Assembly: GCA_025594325.1 (NCBI GenBank)
Contig: JANHCV010000002.1
Span: 434,001-498,000 of the forward strand
Reading direction: 5' to 3'
DNA from: Blastocladiella emersonii ATCC 22665
Lineage: Eukaryota > Blastocladiomycota > Blastocladiomycetes > Blastocladiales > Blastocladiaceae
DNA length: 64,000 nucleotides
In this document: in pieces, positions 9,446 to 20,170 of the stretch
Layout: every line of letters begins with the position of its first letter
How positions within the stretch are numbered: the stretch's first letter is position 1
Notes under the pieces: generated by a model
Database searches by the model: none
Told to the model about the DNA's origin: nothing
Seen by the model: the letters and a program-made list of their open reading frames with translations, nothing else
Made by a program: the position numbers and the translations under genes

Positions 9446-12400
9446 ATGAGGTTGATGGCGCGCGTCCGCGCGCTCTACTTCGAGCTTGCGTACTCGCTCA
9501 TCTGCGAGAACCATGTGATCGACATCCTCGAGGCCATAGCCACGGTGCTCGAGTTCTTTCAGATCTCGGCCTTCATGTTCGCGCCCGACTACGCCTGGGG
9601 CCTGCCGTACCTGCAGCAGAAGCTCCAGTACGCGCTGCTCGCGTTCCACATCGACTCGCTGTCGTACACGCTGCTCGGCCTCGTCATCATCATGGACCTG
9701 TGCTTCGCGTTCCTCGTGGTCCAGATCGCGCGCAAGGGCGGTATCAGCTCGTTCAACGTGCTCCAGGTCGCCCGGTTCCTCGTCGGCATCCTGTCGACAT
9801 TCCTCTTCCTGCCCCTCCTCGAGGAGACCATCGCCGTCACGTACGAGTACTTCATGCTGGGCCACTACTCTCGCGACTACGTCATTGCGACCGCGTCCAT
9901 CACGTTCGTTGGGCTGCTGCTGCCGACCTTTGCGGTCGCGTACGTGCAGACGCCCGACCACAACCGCATCTCGGTCGTGACGCGCGCGTCGAGCCGGCAA
10001 CAGGTACGCTTTCCCGCTTCTCTGACTCCTTCTCTGACTCCTAGCACCACTCACCGATAGCCCTCTCGCACGTAGGTTATCCTCCTCGCCGTCAAAGTCA
10101 TCATCTCGATCGCCTTCGGTGTGCTCCCGACCGGCTCCTTCCCGTGGATTCTGTTCATCTGCATGCTCGGTCTCCTCGGCCTGTCGCTGTGGCTCCCGCT
10201 CTACTTTAACCCGACCGTCAACATGATCTGGGTCGGTCAGCAGGCCGCGCTGACGTACGGCAGCCTGATCCTCATCATCGTGTCCACGGTCCGGGGCAAC
10301 GACGACCCGACCCACGCCGAGGACCTGCCCATCTGGTTCATCATCGCGGTCGCCGGCATGGTCCCGGCGTCGCTGCTCGGCTCGTTCGCGTACCTGCGGC
10401 GCATGAGCCGCGTCCTCATCGGCATGGGCGTGTGGCAGCTCGAGATCTCGCTGATGCGGGCGCAGGTCAAGAACGCGCTCCAGAAGCGCTCGGCCGCGTC
10501 GCTCGCCGCGCCGCGCTCGCTCGGCATCGACAAGAGCGTCGGCAAGATCATGTCGGGCCCCTCGCAGCCGTACCTCGACGCTGACAACCCGTCGGCGGCG
10601 CTGGTCGCCGCCACGCGTGCCGTGACGCCGGCGGACCTGCTGCGCCGGTGCCAGTTCCCCGCCGAGGTCATCTTCGTCGCCAACACGCTGTTCGCGGTCG
10701 CCGGCGACCTCGTCACCGAGTATCTCATGGAGTTCATGGCGCGCGCATCGAAAAAGTACCCCGAGCACGACTCGCTGCACCTCGCGTGGATTGCCAAGGC
10801 CGCCGTGTTCGGCGACACGTCGGCGCAGCAGAAGCTGTACATCCAGAACCTGATCCGCAAGGCTGTCACGCGCACGCGGTGTGGCATGGACACGCGGTTC
10901 GCCTACTACGCCGTCATGAAGGTACATCTCGTCTCATCGCCGTACGTCCGTCGAGTCGCACTGACGACACTGGTCCCCATCACGCGTCTCGTAGAACTTT
11001 GAGATCTCGGCGTTCCGGCAGACGAGCCGCGACATGCGCAAGATGCCCGTCCTCGACATCATCCGGTACCACTTCAACTACACGCAGGCCATTGTGCACT
11101 ACTGCGGCACGCTCAAGTGGTCGCACACGTTCTGGCGCGTGTGCGCGTCCGAGCGCATCAACATCGAGCTGGTCCGTCCCACCCCGCACACACCCCTTAT
11201 CAGTATAAACTGACGCGAAACCCCCATGTGTAGCTCGGCGAGATCGCGGACCGGCTCCAGGAACACCAAAACGACGCGCTGCACCACTACCACTCGCTGC
11301 TCGAGCGGTTCCCGTCCATGACGCCGGTACTGCGTTCGTACGCGAGCTTCGTGTACGACGTGCTCAACAACGAGGCGCTCGGCGACGAGATCCTCGAGTT
11401 TGCCGACCGCCTCGACGAGGACAAGCGCACCGTGGCCGACCTCAACTCGCGCGGGCGCACCGCCTCGGGCCGCGGCCGGCGGTCGCGGTCGTCGTCCCGT
11501 GCGGGCGGATCGAGCACCATCGAGGGCAGCACGGGCGACAACTCGGGCAACGGGGACGGTGGCGACGCGGACGGGCGCAGCGAGCACGCGGCGAGCAGCC
11601 ACTACAAGTCGACGTACTCGGGCCGCAGCAGCGACCTCGTCAACAGCATCTCGACGCACTCCATCTTCGACGTCGAGTCGAGCGACCGCCAGCGGAACCG
11701 CATCGCGCTGCGGTCCATCGAGCGGATCCAGGACATGATCCGGTGGTCGATTGCGCTGCTCTTTGCGTCCATCGTGGCTGTCTACGGACTCGGCAACCAG
11801 ATCGCGGTCCAGGAATCGTCGCTGCGGGCGCTCATCGCGACCGCCGGTGTGTACGTGTCACCTCGCTGCTTGAGTCTCCGCGTCGACCAAGGATACTGAC
11901 TTTCGATATGTAGTCTGCGGCGGAACGCACTGGTCGCCATATCGGACGTGCGGTCGCTCAGCTTCTGCGGCAACTCCGTCCCGTGCATCGCGTACCTGCA
12001 GCCAATGGTGCTGGCGTCGAGCCTGGCGCTCAAGTCGGCGCTGACCAAGGTGTTCTTCGACTCGGGCGCGGCAACGGACGACTCGATCTTCACGTACTGG
12101 TCGTGGCGCTCGTTCCATGACCGCTCGCTGCGCTCGGTCCAGGACTGGCTGTCGCCGCTCAACGTGCTCACGTCGCTGTACCTCAAGGGGATGGAGGTGG
12201 CGACGGCGAACCCGGCCGACATTGCCGCGGGAAACGTGTACTCGCTCAACTGGATGCTCGACAACGGGCTGCCGACGACCTTCTTCGACTTCGTCTTCGA
12301 CATGGCGAAACAGTACCAGGAGCTGTACCTGGCGCGCGTGTCCAACTTCCTCAACATCATGGAGTACGCGTCGTACATTGTCGCGTCGATCCCGGCCGCG

Positions 12401-14731
12401 CTCTTCTTCTTCGTCGTCCTCCCGCGCTGGTTCCGGCTCGACCAGGAGCTCACGGCCGTGACGCGGCTCTTCTCGCGCATCCCGCGCCGCGTCGCCGGCA
12501 CGCTCGCCTCGGAGATGCGCGAGCGGTACGAGGCGACCATGGAGGCCGAGGGGTTCGCGGACCAGGCCGACAGCCGTGTCCCGGTGCTCCCTGCGGCCGG
12601 CGGCGCCGCAGGCGGCGAGTCGCAGTCGGGCTCGGGACCGAACAGTCTGGCGGGCCTCGGGCGGTCGTCCAACTCGCGCAAGCGCCTGTCGCTGCGCCTG
12701 CTCGCGACGTACGCCCTGAGCCTGTTCTCGGTGGTCGTGATCCTGCTCGGGCTCGCGCTGACGCAGACGATGCCGATGCGGCTGTACGCGGTGCGCGCGT
12801 CGCTGACCAACTTCTCCGGGGTGCGGTTCTCGATCGTGCTGCGTGCGGCGAACGAGCTGCGCGAGTACTTTCTGCTGCAGTCGAGCGACCCGACTACGAC
12901 GCGGCAGGCCATCATGCACGAGCGCAAGCTCGAGTACTGGAAGTCGGCGGCCGCCGCGCACGTCGACCTGCTCGAGGCGATCCACCGCGGGATCCTGTTC
13001 GGCAACGACACGCTCGGGCTGTCGCGGACTTACGGGCTCAACAACGTGGACGCGACCATGGTCGCCGCGGGGCTCGACGCCGACTCGCTGACTTTCACGC
13101 CCGTGTGCGCCAACGCCACGGACGTGAGCTGTTTCTCGGTCGACCAGAAGATCGTGTACTTCGCCGACATGACGCGGCGCGTCGTGCAGACGTCCAGCAT
13201 CTCGTTGCGCGACATTGACGAGATCACGACCCTCATCGACCCAACGGGCACCTTCTCGACGCAGATCGGCAAGCTCGCGACCGCCTACTCGCTGACCAAC
13301 GAGGCCGTCATCAGCGCGACCAAGACGGCCAACACGTGGCTGTTCGGCCTCACGTTCCCCGTGTTCCTCGTCTCGGTGTTCGCGATCCGCCAGGCCAACG
13401 CGGCCACTAAGGCCCGCATCAAGCGCACCCGCAACATCCTGTTCCTACTACCCGCCGAGACCGTGGCCAAGATCCCGTCCATCAGCCTGTACCTGAGCAC
13501 GGGCAAGATCCAGCAGCGGCCGCCCAAGGAGCCCAAGACCGAGCCCAACAACGTGTCGGCAGCCGACGCGAGCGCTGCGGCCGCCGTGTTCCAGCGCCGC
13601 GGCTCCGTCGCCACCCCCTCGTCGCCGCCATCGGCGTACCGCGCTCCACCTGTCGCGTCCCCGGCGGCCCGCCGCGCGAGCGTCACCATGGTCCCGCCGC
13701 GCCGCGGAAGCATCCTGCAGCAGCAGTACGCGCCACCAACCGCCGGCTTCGATGACGACTTTGCCTCGACCGCGAGCTCGTCGCGCCGCGTCAGCTTCCA
13801 CCCGGTCCCGTGCTTCGAGGTGCTCGCGAGCGACGGCGCGGCGTACGACCCGGCGCGCGGTAGTGGTGCTGCCGACTCGCCGACCGCGGCACCTGTGATT
13901 CCCGCCGATCCATTCGCTGACCCGAGCGACGACAACGACGAGGACGTCGACGCCGAGGATGACGATGTCGCGGCCGCGGCCGAGCGCGCCAAGGCGCTCG
14001 AGGAGATCCGCCGGCTGCAGGGGTTCACAGGGTCGCGGCGCAGCTCCATGAGCACGACGGGGTCGCGGCGCGCGAGTCTCGCGGTCTCGGGCGGCGCGCA
14101 GGCGGTGGCCGCTGCGATGGCTGCCGCCCGCGCAGCCAAGGACAACAAGCTCGGCGACGACGGCGACGATACGAGCGGCAGCGGGACCGGCACCGGGAGC
14201 AGTACGTCGCAGGTGCATGCCGGGAGCCATGCGGGCAGCCGACGCACGTCCGCGACGCCGACCGCGACGGGCTCGTCGCTCGGCAGCCGCGCGCTCGTCG
14301 TCCCCGGGCACGACGTCCCCGCCCACGCTGCCGCACCTGACGGCGGCGAGTCGAGTGGCGACGTGTCAGACAGCAACGACGGACACGGCGCGGGCGACGC
14401 GCAGCACGCCGAGAAGCGGCAGCGCGACCTGCACGCGCGGATCACGGCGTACCTCCGCGCTCTGCCATCGCCGCAAGAGATGCTGACGAGCAAGGACGCG
14501 CTCGAGGCGGCGGGCGCCGAGCTCGAGGAGGAGCGCGAGGCGCTGGCCATGGTCACGTCTGGATCCACGGAAAGCCGTGGGATAAAGCGCCAGGACTCGG
14601 TCGAGGTGTTGCGCGCGCACCGGAGCGCGGTCCATGCGCAGATCTCGGCGCACGCGGGCAAGCGGCGCGGGACGGGCGCGGGGAACGAGGAGGAGGCGGG
14701 GAGCGACCGGGAACGACGCGGGCGGGAATGA
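9446..14731 (+). CDS. TmcB/TmcC-like multi-pass membrane protein with TPR-like repeat region
   Basis: Large membrane protein, 1671 aa. Exons 9446-10003, 10076-10921, 10995-11171, 11234-11850 and 11914-14731; introns of 72, 73, 62 and 63 nt keep frame throughout. The N-terminal third has many transmembrane helices (for example LLGLVIIMDLCFAFLVV, WILFICMLGLLGLSLWLPLY). A soluble block follows with VFGDTSAQQKLYIQNLIRKA, MDTRFAYYAVMK, FRQTSRDMRK, and a helical segment ending EFADRLDEDKRTVADLN. This resembles the TmcB/TmcC family of Dictyostelium, ciliates and zoosporic fungi. Further helices occur around IQDMIRWSIALLFASIVAVY and two more pairs downstream enclose extracellular-type regions. The last 450 residues are low-complexity, acidic and Ser-rich. 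Family assignment is from remembered motif order, so moderate. Role unknown; sensing or morphogenesis is only suggested by relatives. Confidence 0.75.
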
Positions 14732-15169
14732 TGGTGTTGGGAACGGAAGACTTATATCTATCATGTATAGTTCAACTTAAATCGAGTTTAAGGAGAGTAA
14801 CCAGGAAGCACTCCAAGCTGACTGGCCTGTTGTGCGGGGGCGTGAACGATCCTTGACCGCAGGTTTAGTGTGCGCTCGCTCCGCGTGATCCGCTGCCTCG
14901 CGCGCTCCCTCCATCGCTCCGCCCATCACGTCCATGATCTCAAAGGCTCGATGCTTCAACCCCGTGTCAATATCGTGGGCCTCTGCGACGCGTTTGGTCT
15001 GCGTGCTTCGCTGACTTGAGCCGAAAGGAGCTGACACTGCTCGAGGTGAGCGTCGCCGTGTACCAAGGTAAACCGAACGTGCTTCCGGCGATACGATTGA
15101 CGGTAGATGCATATATGTACAGCGCGACGAACTAAATATACTCGGCCTGAGCTGCCCGAGCGAGTCGGT
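14732..15169. other. intergenic between converging genes
   Basis: 3' ends of the TmcB-like gene (+) and the 3-TM protein gene (-) face each other. AT-richer patches at 14750-14790 and 15105-15140 are plausible polyadenylation regions. No coding signal. Confidence 0.5.
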
Positions 15170-16330
15170 CTAGGTGTGCCCGCGGCCCTTGGAGCGCACG
15201 CTCACGAGCTAAATGTATCGTCAGAGTTAGCGTGGACGCGACGCGACGGGACGCGACGAGGCTTGAGGGAAAGCGCGTACGTAGTCAAAGTCGGCGTCGC
15301 GCAGCTTGCCGTGGCTGCCGCACCCGACGCAGGGGCTGTCCGAGACGACGGCGAGGGTGCAGGCGCACGCGTTGAAGGCGCAGCTGGCGCCGCACTGGAA
15401 GTCGGAGGCGGGCTCGGCGGTCTCGGGCCGCTGCAGGATCCACTCGAGGCCGCGGCTGGTGGACGCGGGGTCCTGGTTGAGTTTGAGGACGGCCTCGGTG
15501 ATGACGACGGGCGCGCGCTAAATGCGGGAGTGTGAGACGAGACGGCTAGAGTTGCAACGGGGGAAACGAACCTTCTCGAGGTACACGCCAACGAGGTGGA
15601 TCCCGACCGCGAGAGCGGCGACGCCGAGGAAAAAGGACGTCCACGACTTTTTCGGCAGCTCGCTGAGGTGGCCGAGCTGGACGTCAGTCGGGTCGAGGAC
15701 GGCGAGGATCAGGGCGACGAGGACGGCCACGTCGGCGAGAAAGCACACGGCGCCGACGACGGGGCGGTTGAACTTGGCGCAGCGCACGGCCTTGTTCAGG
15801 ACCTTGATGCCGGCGTTTACCGCGTCGTTGGTCTCGCGCACGAGCGAGGATTTGGTCGAAAAGTCGATGTGGAGAGGATCCTGCGACGCGTGGCCGCTCG
15901 GCGGCGGGAACATGAGCGAATGGAGGTACAGGAAGCACGTCTCGCCGCGGTGCGGGCGGCACCGGGCCGTGGCGAGGACGACGCGGTTCTGCTTGTCGAC
16001 GTCGCCGTCGATGAGGACGCCCGTGGGCTCGGCGGGGACGGACACGGTGGTGGCCGAGTCCGTGGTGGCGCCGGGCTGGGCAGAGACCACGGCCGAGGCG
16101 GGGGTGGGCGCGAGCTTGGCGGCCTGGAACGCAAAGGCCGTGTCGCGGTGCATGCGGATGGGCACGCCGTCGTTGTTAGCGGCGGACAGGCGGTCGAGGC
16201 GGCGGCGCACAAAGTGCAGGCGGACGAGCTGCAGCAGGTTGGCGATGAAGAAGCCGGCGCCGATGAAGAGGAAGCCGCCCGCGGCCTGGTCCTGCCACCG
16301 CGGCAGCGCGTCCGTCGTGTTCGAGTCCAT
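15170..16330 (-). CDS. unknown 3-TM membrane protein with Cys-rich segment
   Basis: Not recognised. Exons 16330-15572, 15517-15281 and 15208-15170; introns 15518-15571 (54 nt) and 15209-15280 (72 nt) restore one frame; 344 aa ending VRSKGRGHT. Starts MDSNTTDALPRWQDQ. Three hydrophobic segments are seen: LFIGAGFFIANLLQLV, VVGAVCFLADVAVLVALILA and FFLGVAALAVGIHLVGVYL. Between the first two lies a soluble region with IDGDVDKQNRVVL and CRPHRGETCFLYLHS. After the third comes a Cys cluster: CGASC, NACAC and CVGCG within about 35 residues, which could bind metal or form disulfides. No enzyme motif. Its start faces the Sec14-like gene (ATG 16607) across 276 nt, so they may share a promoter region. 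Confidence 0.65.
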
Positions 16331-16606
16331 GGCAGCGAGTGGGGTGGCCGTCGCGTGGGCCGGATGGATGTGATTTGCGGGTGTGATGCGGGGGGAGGGA
16401 GAGCTTGGAGGCCGAGTCGGCGGACCACGCATGCGCGAACGTGTGGCGCGCGGCGTGGAACGTGCGGCGCCGCCCCACCGGGGCCACGCGGGCCATAACT
16501 CGCGGGCTGTGGCTTATCGCGGCCATCACATCGCGCCGATCTGTCTCCTCGCGTCGAGTCCCCGCTCTCCTCGCCCGCCCATGCAACTTTGAACGAAAAC
16601 ATCACC

Positions 16607-17817
16607 ATGTCCGGCTTCCCGAACGACCTGAGTGCCGACCAGCGCGCGTCGCTCGACACGCTGCGTGCCGCGCTGACGCCCGCGCACTGGGCTGAGCATG
16701 GCCTCGCCGCCGCCGACGTATGCCCGCTACGCTGCCGGCGTATCCGACCGTCAACTTAACTCTATCAATGTAGCTCGTGCTCTGGCGCGTCGACCTCGGC
16801 GCCATCCCGTCGGACGCGGCCGCCGCGCTATCGCCGGGCCAGACGGTCGTTCTGCTCAAGTTCCTGCGTGCGCGCAACTTTGTGGTCGCCGACGCGCTGG
16901 CGATGCTGACGGCGTGCCTCAAGTGGCGGCGCGACTTTGGCGTGGCCGCGCTCGCCGACGCGACGTTCCCTGCGTCGTACGCGGCGCTGGGCGACGTGCA
17001 CGGGCGCGAGCGCGCGTCGCGGTGCCCCGTCACGTACAACTACTACGGCGGGTTCGACGCCGACAAGATGTTAGCGGAAGAGGGCAACGGGCCCGAGGTG
17101 TTCCTGCGGTGGCGCGTGCAGCTCATGGAGCGCGCCATGGCGCTGCTCGACCTCGAGCGGGAGCCGGGCGTCGAGGCCGTGATGCAGGTGCACGACTACG
17201 CGGGCGCGTCGATGCGGCCCGCGGGCGCGATGCGCGCCGTGACGAAACAGGTCATCGCGACGTTTGCCGACAACTACCCCGAGTGTCTCTCGCGCAAGCT
17301 GTTCGTCAACGTGCCCAAGGTCATGGAGTCGCTGTTCGCCGCCGTCTCCATCTTCTCGCCCGAGCGCACCCGCGCCAAGTTCCGCATGGTCGGCGCCGGC
17401 AGCACGCGCGCCGCGCTGTGGCAGTGGATCGACGCGACCGAGCTGCCCGAGCGATACGGCGGCAGCGCCCTGGTCGTGCCCAACGACACCAAGTGGATCG
17501 CGGTTGGCGCCCGGTCCGCGTTCACGGTGTGGACGCCCGTCACCAAGGGCCAGACCGTCCACTACCACGTCGCCACGGGCGGGCTCGACGTCGGCGTCGC
17601 GTTCGGGTTCGCCGCCAGCTTGCCCAAGGGCGTCACGGACCCGGCGTCCGAGGCGGCCACCAAGGCCAAGCCCGAGGACGCTCCCAAGGTGCAGCGCGTC
17701 GAGGTGCACGCCGGGTCGGCCGTCGCGCCCAACGACGGGTTCGCGTACCTCTACCTCGACAACTCGTACTCGCTCCTCACGTCCAAGGACGTCCGGTTCG
17801 TCGTCAAGGCCGTGTAA
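16607..17817 (+). CDS. Sec14-like CRAL-TRIO protein with C-terminal GOLD-like domain
   Basis: Likely cytosolic phospholipid-transfer or phosphoinositide-regulating protein. Exon 1 16607-16717, intron 16718-16773 (56 nt), exon 2 16774-17817; 384 aa. The CRAL-TRIO-N part shows VVLLKFLRARNFVVADALAM and LKWRRDFG. The lipid-binding core shows VMQVHDYAGASM, FADNYPECLSRKLFVNVPKV and LPERYGG. The C-terminal ~110 residues (FTVWTPVTKGQTVHYHVATG, DVGVAFGF, FAYLYLDNSYSLLTSKDVRF) have the beta-rich pattern of a GOLD-type domain, as in patellins and SEC14L proteins. The start is fixed by the context ATCACCATG. Confidence 0.85.
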
Positions 17818-18252
17818 CCCTACTTGATACACATGCATATTTACCTATCCTGAGCGCGAATCCGAATTCATGAAATGGCCATGAGAAGGATGGCGATGGA
17901 CATGTGGCGCAGGCAGGCTTTCCGCGCCCCAGCCCCGTCTTCCACCGCTTCTCCTGCCCACGCGGCCCGCCCAGTCGGTCCCTTGCCACGGAGCCCCCCA
18001 ACTCCGCCACCGCTTTCCCGGCCTCGACCACGACGCATTACACACCGTATCTTGCTCTGTATCAACTAGCGACTTGCTGCATCCGCGCCCCCGCACCGCG
18101 CTGCGCTCGCTCCCCGCTGTCGCCCACCGCCGTCGCCGCCGCTCCGTGTGGTGGCACCTTCGTCAACCACCGCCAACTCAACTCAACCCGTATCATCTCG
18201 CTAAAGCGCTGGCGCCACCACCACCTCCACCCTCCCTCAACCCGCCGCCATC
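17818..18252. promoter_or_regulatory. intergenic, KCH gene upstream region
   Basis: Between two plus-strand genes. C/T-rich leader with CAACTCAACTCAACCCG just before the KCH start and many CCACC triplets. No gene seen. Confidence 0.45.
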
Positions 18253-19875
18253 ATGGGGTGCTGCTTCTCCACGGCCAAGTGGAAGCGCGAGGAGGTGCCG
18301 GACCACAAGTTCGATTTCGTCGACATTGACGAGTACAAGGAGCGCGACCTGTGGCCGCAGATTGCCTACACGTCCGTGTTCCTCATGACGTTCCGGTCGG
18401 TGCTCGTGTACATGGCCGATGTCTCGACGGCCGTGCTCATCATCGTGTTCAACCAGTGGTCGCTGTCGACGCGGCCCGAGACCCTCGCCAACAACAAGAA
18501 CCTGTCGCGGTTCCTCGGCATCTCGTCGTCGACCTTCGCGTCCATTGTCACCAACATCCGGTGGGTCTACATCGGGTCGATCCTCGTCTCGTTCCTGCTG
18601 CTCGCCATGGACGCGAAGAAGGCGCGGCGGATCATCCGGTCGCGCGATATCTCGTTCGCCTTCACCCACACCCAGGCCTACACGTACTACTGTCTGCGCA
18701 GCTTCGCGCACTGGTGCTTCTTCCGCCAGGTCCGGTCGCAGCACAAGACGTCGGACCAGGTCGCGCTGTTCGTCTTCTTCCGCCTCAAGGGGTGGAAGCG
18801 GCTGCTGTTCGCCGAGACGCCGCGCCACCTCATCAACGCGGCGCTGCTGTCGTTCCACGTGTGGGAGACGGGCAAGGACTCGCGCGGCAACTTTGACATG
18901 GACCGGTTCGTCGCCAACAGCAAGGCGACCATGACGACGCAGTTCGGAGTCTTCGTCATGGCGTTCGTGCTGACCATGTACATGATTAACCTGCTGTCGA
19001 CGATCCTCGCCGCGCTCGTCTACGTGCCGCTGCTGTGCCGCATGCGAGGCAACCTCAAGGAATACGTGTGCCACCTCATCGACAAGCGCATCTCGGAGCT
19101 CATGAAGCGCAAGGCCCGCCGGCGCATCCAGGAGCAGCACAAGGAGCTCGCCATCTTCGGCACCACCAAGGAGGCCGCCGCCGCCGGCGGACCCAAGGCC
19201 ACGCTCCCCGTCCTCACCGAGTACGGCAACGTTGCGCCCAGCCCCGGCCTCGTCGCCTCGTCCAGCCACGCTACCGGCACCACGTCGCCGTCGACGCACC
19301 ACCGTTTGGGTGGTGGCGGCGGGTACTACGATGAGAAGTCCGGCGCCGGGACCGGGTTCCGCGGCAGCGCCGCGGTGACGAAACCCCCCGGCTCGCCCGG
19401 CTACTACGCGAACCAGCCGCCGCCGGGCTCGCCGCGCGGGTCGCCCGCGGGCATGGCGCCGCAGTATGGGACCGCCAACCCGCCCGCCATCAGCATGCAC
19501 GCGACGGGCGCCAGTGGGGGGAACTTGACGCACCGGTCGTACGCGACGACCGCGTCCGCCCAGTACAACTCGCACGCCAACCTGTACGCGTCGCCCGCGC
19601 CGAGTCCCTACGCGGCGCCGGCCAGCCCGCACGTCGTCAGCTCGCACGCGACGGGCGCCAGCGGGTACGGGTACGCGGCCGGCGGCGGGAACGGGGGCGG
19701 GTACTACGGCACCCAGCAGTCGTCGTCGGCGCACGGCACGTATCGGTCGACGGGCCAGCGGCCACAACAGCAGCAGGCGTACCCGCTCCAGCAGTACCCG
19801 CCGCGCGAGCAGCAGCAGCAGCATCAGTACGGGCAGCAGCAGCAGCAGCAGCCAACAGGCGGCCGCCGGTACTGA
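18253..19875 (+). CDS. KCH1: KCH-family fungal potassium channel/influx protein
   Basis: Intronless, 540 aa. Fungal KCH (Kch1/Prm6-type) proteins mediate low-affinity K+ influx at the plasma membrane. The start MGCCFSTAKWKREEVPDHKF matches the family: Gly2 and Cys3-4 are candidates for lipid modification, and the motif KFDFVDIDEY follows. Membrane segments lie at about residues 36-70, 100-118 (WVYIGSILVSFLLLAMDA) and 226-258 (FGVFVMAFVLTMYMINLLST). Conserved soluble parts include RDISFAFTH, AYTYYCLRSFAHWCFF and FVFFRLKGWKRLL. After about residue 300 the tail is low-complexity: Gly/Ser/Tyr-rich with repeated SSHATGAS/SMHATGAS, then poly-Gln (QQQQQHQYGQQQQQQ). The tail is longer than in yeast homologues. 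Symbol is by family. Confidence 0.85.
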   Translation: MGCCFSTAKWKREEVPDHKFDFVDIDEYKERDLWPQIAYTSVFLMTFRSVLVYMADVSTAVLIIVFNQWSLSTRPETLANNKNLSRFLGISSSTFASIVTNIRWVYIGSILVSFLLLAMDAKKARRIIRSRDISFAFTHTQAYTYYCLRSFAHWCFFRQVRSQHKTSDQVALFVFFRLKGWKRLLFAETPRHLINAALLSFHVWETGKDSRGNFDMDRFVANSKATMTTQFGVFVMAFVLTMYMINLLSTILAALVYVPLLCRMRGNLKEYVCHLIDKRISELMKRKARRRIQEQHKELAIFGTTKEAAAAGGPKATLPVLTEYGNVAPSPGLVASSSHATGTTSPSTHHRLGGGGGYYDEKSGAGTGFRGSAAVTKPPGSPGYYANQPPPGSPRGSPAGMAPQYGTANPPAISMHATGASGGNLTHRSYATTASAQYNSHANLYASPAPSPYAAPASPHVVSSHATGASGYGYAAGGGNGGGYYGTQQSSSAHGTYRSTGQRPQQQQAYPLQQYPPREQQQQHQYGQQQQQQPTGGRRY

Positions 19876-20170
19876 GTTTCCTTCGCCTTGTACTCTTGTG
19901 TATCCCCCATCTCTCCCCCTTCCTTCTTCAGGATAGAATATGCCGTTTGCTTCACACTCGAGCGATCACGGACAGCGGACGAGGCCTGGACGCGCCGTGG
20001 CCGGCGCAGCACCGCTGACTCTGCCCGCCCTCGCCGGCGCCTCGACTCGACAGTTCGCTGACACTCCCTCGTCGCCGCGGCCGAGACAACTTGGCGCAGC
20101 AGAGCCTATGCGAGTCGCAGCGTTCCCACGGCGCGGCTGGGTCAAAAGCGTCTGCGCCGCCGCCGCCGCC

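Noticed and set aside
9431-10927. 498-codon antisense frame over the TmcB-like gene
   Set aside because: Same codon-bias shadow; composition is Arg/His/Glu-rich and it crosses real introns without regard to splice sites.
14777-15112. 111-codon minus-strand frame between converging genes
   Set aside because: No domain, mixed codon use and it occupies the expected 3' UTR region.
18193-19824. 543-codon antisense frame over the KCH gene
   Set aside because: Shadow of a clearly conserved plus-strand protein.
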